Source: Mesorhizobium sp. B2-3-12 (lineage in GTDB: Bacteria > Pseudomonadota > Alphaproteobacteria > Rhizobiales > Rhizobiaceae). Taken from it: a stretch of 64,000 nt of DNA. Made by a program: the position numbers and the translations under genes. Location: positions 124,001 through 188,000 of the forward strand of contig NZ_VFVR01000008.1 of the NCBI RefSeq assembly GCF_006442205.1. Reading direction: 5' to 3'. Positions 60,228 to 64,000 of the stretch are shown here, piece by piece. The notes beneath the pieces were generated by a model. The model was not told the DNA's origin and did not search any database. It saw only the letters and a list, made by a program, of their open reading frames with translations. Position 1 is the stretch's first letter; every line of letters starts with the position of its first letter.

Positions 60228-60581
60228 ATGACGAACAAGACCATCCTCAAATTCGGCGCGGTCGAGCACGCGGAAGCCGGCGATCTGCCTGGCTGGATCG
60301 CGGTCGAGGGCCAGCCGACCATGCAGACCGCCGTCCAACATACGACCGCGGATGGTAAGGTGATATCGGGCACGTGGCGGGCGTCGCCGGGCACCTATCA
60401 TGCGACCTACACCGACTATGAATTCGTGCACATGATCGCCGGCCGCATCATCATCACGCCCGATGGCGGCACCCCGGTCGAAGTCGGTCCTGGGGACGCC
60501 TTCGTGGTGGAAGCCGACTTCAAGGGCACCTGGAAGATCATCGAGCCGGTGACCAAGCATTTCGTGGTCAAGGTTGGCTGA
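60228..60581 (+). CDS. cupin-domain protein (DUF861 type)
   Basis: Single small beta-barrel of 117 residues. YTDYEFVHMIAGRIIITPDGGTPVEVGPGDAFVVEADFKGTWKI carries the two cupin motifs, with Glu in YEFVHMIAG and the PGD turn, as in ureidoglycine-aminohydrolase-related DUF861 proteins. The metal His set looks incomplete. GGAG lies eight bases before ATG 60228. It is 137 bases after the epimerase and may be a separate unit. Function unknown. Confidence 0.75.
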   Translation: MTNKTILKFGAVEHAEAGDLPGWIAVEGQPTMQTAVQHTTADGKVISGTWRASPGTYHATYTDYEFVHMIAGRIIITPDGGTPVEVGPGDAFVVEADFKGTWKIIEPVTKHFVVKVG

Positions 60582-60645
60582 GGCGGTCTGGCGGCCGTGG
60601 TCATCTCGGCAGAGGGACCACAACCGATCGCACGCTGAATGGCGT

Positions 60646-61314
60646 TCACCAGGTTATCAACGGGGAACGATGCAGCCATGTGTCGTTGTGCACCTGGTCC
60701 AAGACAAAGCTGGCAACGTTTGCTCGCGATATGGTTCCGCCATGGAAACCCGAGAGATCGGTGAGCGCGCGGATCGTCTCTCGGCTGGGCTTGTCGTTGA
60801 GCACGGAGGGGCGAACGAGAACCCAGTCGAGACCGCTGTCCCTGACGATAGCTTCCTGACGGTTCTTGTCGGCATAGACCTTGCGCAAAAGCAGCGGGAA
60901 AACCAGGTTGTCGAACAGAAAGCCGCCATGGCCCGCGCTGTCTCCGGCGCCCAGGCCCGTGATGGCGACAAGGCGGGTGACGTTTTCGGCCTTCATTGCG
61001 TTCACGAGCGTCCGCGTTGCGGATGAGAGAAGGGTCACCTCGCGAAATGGGCTAGCGGGAGTGCCAAGCGCGCTGATGACGGCGTTGCGGCCCTTTAGCG
61101 CTTGCCGCAGGACCTCCTGATCGCGGGCATCTCCCACGATGAGCTTTGCGCCCTGGAGATCGCCCGCCTTTTCGGGAGAGCGCACGAGCACGGTGACATC
61201 GTAGCCTCTCTCTTGCGCCTGACCTACGATCAGGCGCCCGGTGCCGCCGGTCGCTCCAAGGAGCAATATCCTGGGTCGGGCATTGGGGCTGTTATCGGTT
61301 TGGGAATTTTGCAT
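60646..61314 (-). CDS. NAD(P)-binding atypical short-chain dehydrogenase (NmrA/BVR-B-like)
   Basis: Rossmann-fold protein of 222 residues. The cofactor motif is ILLLGATGGTGRLIVGQAQERGYDVTVLVR. No Tyr-x3-Lys catalytic pair is in the usual place, so it is of the atypical group used as reductases or redox sensors. ATG 61314 has GAGG eight bases upstream. It is followed by nothing on its strand and preceded by a related protein on the same strand, with which it probably forms an operon. Confidence 0.8.
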   Translation of the reverse strand: MQNSQTDNSPNARPRILLLGATGGTGRLIVGQAQERGYDVTVLVRSPEKAGDLQGAKLIVGDARDQEVLRQALKGRNAVISALGTPASPFREVTLLSSATRTLVNAMKAENVTRLVAITGLGAGDSAGHGGFLFDNLVFPLLLRKVYADKNRQEAIVRDSGLDWVLVRPSVLNDKPSRETIRALTDLSGFHGGTISRANVASFVLDQVHNDTWLHRSPLITW

Positions 61315-61369
61315 GGTAGCTACCTCGGAAGGGGGGGGCGCCTCGCAAGAGGCAGTCCCAGGTTGACGG

Positions 61370-62236
61370 TCATGATGCGGCAAGCTCAGTCGCGAAGTCG
61401 CGGTATGAGTGCAGCGGGCGGTCCAGGATTTCTGTCAAACGCTCGACGTCGCCGGCCTCTGGAAGCATCCCGTCGGTGGCATAACGCTCCGCCATCAGGC
61501 GCATCTCATAGGCCATCCATGTGGGCATGATTTTCGCCAGATTCTGCTCGAAGCCGGCTGGATCATCGCCGCCATAGGCAACCGGACGACCCAGGACATC
61601 CGACCAGATCGTGGCTACATCCGAACCAGTCAGCGTATCGGAGCCGACCAGATTGATGATTTCGACCGGCAGCTTGCCTGGGGCCTGGTCACGACGGATT
61701 AGTTCGATGGCCGCGACCTCGGCAATGTCGCGGGCGTCGACCATGGCGATGCCCTTGGCTCCGATCGGCATCGGATAGACGCCATGGTTGAAGATGACGT
61801 CCTTGATCATGAGGTCATTGTCGATGAAGTAGGCCGGGCGCAGGATCGTGGCGCTGAAACCCATCTGTTCGATCATCCGCTCCGCGCCGGCCTTCACCGC
61901 GAAATGCGGAACGTTGACGAAGTGATCGCTGTGGATCACCGACAGGTAGACAACCCGATCGACGCCTGACTCTCGGGCAATGTTCAGGGTGATGAGCGCC
62001 TGGGTGAATTCGTCCCCCGACACCGCGTTGAGCAGGAACAGCGTGTTGACGCCGGCAAACGCTTTGCGCAGGGATCCGATATCGAGCAGTTCACCTTGGA
62101 CGACCTCTACAACGGCCGGAAAATCAGCCTTCGAGGTGTCGCGAACTAGGACGCGCACATCGGCGCCGCGCTTGACGAGTTGCTGGACGACTTGGCGGCC
62201 GACACGGCCAGTGGCTCCGGTAACGAGGATTGTCAT
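61370..62236 (-). CDS. NmrA-like NAD(P)-binding protein (quinone oxidoreductase QorB-like)
   Basis: Atypical short-chain dehydrogenase of 288 residues. Start MTILVTGATGRVGRQVVQQLVKRGADVRVLVRD gives the cofactor site; GVDRVVYLSVIHSD and ILRPAYFIDND are typical of the NmrA/QorB group. Such proteins bind NADPH and often react to quinones or redox stress. It is divergent from the LysR regulator, which likely controls it, a layout common for redox-stress genes. Confidence 0.83.
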   Translation of the reverse strand: MTILVTGATGRVGRQVVQQLVKRGADVRVLVRDTSKADFPAVVEVVQGELLDIGSLRKAFAGVNTLFLLNAVSGDEFTQALITLNIARESGVDRVVYLSVIHSDHFVNVPHFAVKAGAERMIEQMGFSATILRPAYFIDNDLMIKDVIFNHGVYPMPIGAKGIAMVDARDIAEVAAIELIRRDQAPGKLPVEIINLVGSDTLTGSDVATIWSDVLGRPVAYGGDDPAGFEQNLAKIMPTWMAYEMRLMAERYATDGMLPEAGDVERLTEILDRPLHSYRDFATELAAS

Positions 62237-62340
62237 GGTTGTTTTCTCCGGGTTGGGTTGCTTGACGACCCGAATATGAGTGGTTCACACATGGGCCAAT
62301 AGATGCGAATTTTGGACACAACGTATCAGTGGTGGAACAC

Positions 62341-63231
62341 ATGGATTTGCTTGCTCTCGCTGATTTCGTCACCGTGGCGCGCCACGGCGGCTTTGGGCGC
62401 GCGGCGCGCGCCGCCGCCCGCCCGAAGGCGACGCTGTCGCGTCGGGTCGCGGATCTCGAGGCCAGCCTTGGCCTGCGCCTGTTCGAACGCGGCGCACGCA
62501 TGCTCAAGCTGACTGAGGAAGGGCGCGCTTTATATGAGCGTGCGGGTCGCTTGCTTACCGAGCTCGACGAGACTGCTGTAGCGATCGCCTCGGGTGGTGA
62601 GAAGCCGCGAGGCAGGTTGCGGATCAGCGCGCCGCTTGTTTTTTCGCAGACCGCGATGGGAAAGATCGCCGCCGGGTTCGCCCTGAAATTTCCGGAAGTG
62701 AGGCTCGAGGTCTCGACGGAAGATCGTTCCGTCGACATGATCGAGGAGGGATTTGATCTGGTGATCAGGGTCAATCCGGATCCGGATGACAGCCTCGTCG
62801 GACGAGTCTTCCTGCGCGATCGGCTGGTGGTCGTGGCAAGCCCTGACCTTGCCCGGCCGTCCGGACACCGCCCCGCTCCCGCGGTCGTGCGCTCGGCCGG
62901 CGATCAACCGACCTGGGCCGTGAAGACGCCCACCGGCCGGGCAACGATCGCGGTCCAGCCGGTCCTCGCTCTGTCATCGCTGATTATGGTCCGGGATGCG
63001 GTGCGAGCAGGCGTCGGTGCCGGCCGCCTCCCCGTGTCGCTTGTCAGCCACGATATAACCGAGGGCTCGCTGGTGCATTGGGGTGATGTTGAGGGAGGCG
63101 ACATCACCTTGTGGACGCTCTACCCGTCCAGGCGGCTGCTAAGCGCCCGGGTGTCCGCGTTCCTCGACTATCTCAAACAGGCATTCCCGATCGGGACGCC
63201 TGACGAATTGGCCGCCTATATCGGCAAGTGA
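62341..63231 (+). CDS. LysR-family transcriptional regulator
   Basis: Regulator of 296 residues. N-terminal helix-turn-helix LADFVTVARHGGFGRAARAAARPKATLSRRVADLEASLGLRLFERGARMLKLTEEG, then the substrate-binding domain (GRLRISAPLVFSQTAMGKIAAGFALKFPEVRLEV). The domain is typical of the AaeR/DsdC-type large subgroup. Divergent from the two NmrA-like genes with 104 bases between. ATG 62341 is preferred; an in-frame GTG at 62329 is possible. Confidence 0.9.
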   Translation: MDLLALADFVTVARHGGFGRAARAAARPKATLSRRVADLEASLGLRLFERGARMLKLTEEGRALYERAGRLLTELDETAVAIASGGEKPRGRLRISAPLVFSQTAMGKIAAGFALKFPEVRLEVSTEDRSVDMIEEGFDLVIRVNPDPDDSLVGRVFLRDRLVVVASPDLARPSGHRPAPAVVRSAGDQPTWAVKTPTGRATIAVQPVLALSSLIMVRDAVRAGVGAGRLPVSLVSHDITEGSLVHWGDVEGGDITLWTLYPSRRLLSARVSAFLDYLKQAFPIGTPDELAAYIGK

Positions 63232-63293
63232 GGAAGCGGGCCGCGTCGACCGACCGACTTACTGCACGTAACCATCGTAAAGTTCAAAAAGCA

Positions 63294-63338
63294 GGTGATC
63301 CCGACAGGAATCGAACCTGTGACCTACAGATTAGGAAT
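63294..63338 (-). other. 3' half of tRNA-Arg(CCT): integration attachment site scar
   Basis: Read on the minus strand this holds the anticodon loop TTCCTAA (anticodon CCT), the 3' anticodon stem TCTGT, variable loop AGGTC, T-arm ACAGG-TTCGATT-CCTGT and acceptor strand CGGGATCA followed by CC. The 5' half (acceptor, D-arm and 5' anticodon stem ACAGA) is missing: the sequence beyond the loop does not pair. A duplicated 3' tRNA end is what a phage or island integrase leaves at one border. The intact tRNA is expected at the other border. Confidence 0.8.
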
Positions 63339-63811
63339 TTATCCTTCGACCTTTCCTATTCCCAATGCCAGTCTCTGTACGATTGCGTGGTCATAACATG
63401 TACAAATTGTTGTGACTTTCGTACAGCGTTCCGCGTTCGTCGTTCGTACCACCCCGCCTACATCCGCGACTTGGCATAGTTGGGAGACCGTGCCCCCCTT
63501 CACCCCGACTGGTCTGGCGGCGCTCGATCGAGCTAGAGGCGCGCGCATACCATTCTGACGTAGCGTGAGAACTTCCAATCTTGCCAGCTGAGCAAGAGCC
63601 CGCTCACGCTGAGGGCCGGCGGAGCGGGCTCTTCTATGGCAGTCTCGAGGGAAAGATTGCCGCGTCTCCAACCGTCCAAAAGCACGAACGTTCCAACGAA
63701 AGACTGTACCATTTCGGACCAAATCGCCACCTCCATCATTTCTTAACGACACAAAGGGAGGACGGAGTCATGTTGCAGCGCCAATGCAACATCTGAGAGA
63801 TGGAGGAAGCC
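63339..63811. other. island-side region without a convincing gene
   Basis: About 470 bases to the right of the tRNA fragment. Base composition drops (for example near 63400 with ACATGTACAAATTGTTGTGAC), unlike the core region to the left. I see no gene I would support; the frames present are short or poor in protein-like composition. A stem-loop lies at 63594-63633, and the region in front of the gene at 63812 has a clear ribosome binding site. Confidence 0.45.
63594..63633. terminator. stem-loop terminator
   Basis: Perfect 12-base arms AAGAGCCCGCTC and GAGCGGGCTCTT with a 16-base loop. The adjacent T run is short. It may end a transcript coming from either side of the island border. Confidence 0.6.
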
Positions 63812-64000
63812 ATGTTGTTTCCTGGTCAAGTCGTCATGTGCGGCGAACTGGAAATGCTCGCCCGCGTCTGTCGGACCGCCTGCAAAGAGAGGGGCATTCC
63901 GCTCAACAGCCAGGAGGCACAGACACTCGCGTCCCATGTCCTGAAGCTTTTCCTAAACGGCCTAACGGGCGAGGAAGAGCTTCTAAGCGCCGAGCGAAAC
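63812..64000 (+). CDS. hypothetical small protein, 3' end outside window
   Basis: The frame starts at ATG 63812 with GGAGGAAG just upstream and stays open to the end of the window (63 codons). The product reads MLFPGQVVMCGELEMLARVC, then RGIPLNSQEAQTLASHVLKLFLNGL and GEEELL. It looks like a genuine small soluble rhizobial protein of unknown function, with a composition unlike a random frame. It is likely the first gene on the right of the integration site. Confidence 0.6.
   Translation, partial: MLFPGQVVMCGELEMLARVCRTACKERGIPLNSQEAQTLASHVLKLFLNGLTGEEELLSAERN

Noticed and set aside
63228..63479. 83-codon frame with RNRTCDLQIRN
   Set aside because: This peptide is the known artefact of translating the complement of the tRNA-Arg 3' half. 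It is not a gene.
63339..63752. 137-codon minus-strand frame at the island border
   Set aside because: No good ribosome binding site, Arg-rich composition, and it crosses the terminator-like stem at 63594-63633.

Overview
The window is high-GC DNA that looks like a rhizobial alphaproteobacterium, most likely Mesorhizobium or a close relative. Reasons: GC-rich codon use, a dense set of ABC transporters with sugar kinases, a bdhA/adc pair, a DUF930 protein, and an interspersed repeat of a type I know from Rhizobiales. This placement rests on gene style; no marker gene was compared. No rRNA, intact tRNA, IS element or CRISPR array was seen.

Layout. 1-7.2 kb: 3' part of an OmpR-like regulator, two small orphan genes, an L,D-transpeptidase, and an RND efflux pair with a divergent TetR regulator and a clear operator. 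7.3-14.7 kb: a sugar ABC operon (binding protein, two permeases, SIS isomerase/deglycase, PfkB kinase, ATPase) facing a divergent ROK regulator with a perfect palindrome between them. 14.8-22.4 kb: PiT phosphate permease, CorA-like transporter, patatin phospholipase, acetoacetate decarboxylase divergent from 3-hydroxybutyrate dehydrogenase, a calcineurin-fold phosphodiesterase, and a glycosyltransferase-like protein. 22.5-28 kb: a tripartite tricarboxylate transporter with fused TctA-TctB, next to a two-gene NRPS-like pair (adenylating enzyme plus carrier-thioesterase with a Cys nucleophile).

28.2-48.9 kb is the most interesting part. It holds a COG4091-type dehydrogenase with a SAF domain, acetoin-dehydrogenase-like E1alpha/E1beta/E2 without an E3, a SorC regulator, an Fe3+/sugar-phosphate-type ABC transporter followed by a metallo-beta-lactamase-fold hydrolase and a SurE phosphatase, a HAD phosphatase, and a complete glucitol-type PTS (GutM, IIC, IIBC, IIA, HPr-EI fusion) without a GutD. 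Three promoters across this stretch carry the same unusual box pair (ACAT, 20 bases, ATGTTC), and a fourth carries tandem TGAACATA. I infer one regulon, probably under the SorC protein, for uptake and breakdown of a polyol or phosphorylated polyol.

48.9-60.6 kb: a second SorC regulator, then a divergent pair of sugar gene clusters (HAD-IIA, FGGY kinase, class II aldolase on the minus strand; DeoR regulator, second FGGY kinase, RbsACB-type ABC transporter, tagatose-3-epimerase-like TIM barrel on the plus strand), and a cupin. 60.6-63.2 kb: two NmrA-like NAD(P)-binding proteins divergent from a LysR regulator. At 63.3 kb lies the 3' half of a tRNA-Arg(CCT) gene, the typical scar of a site-specific integration; DNA to its right is probably the start of a genomic island and carries a small gene cut by the window end.
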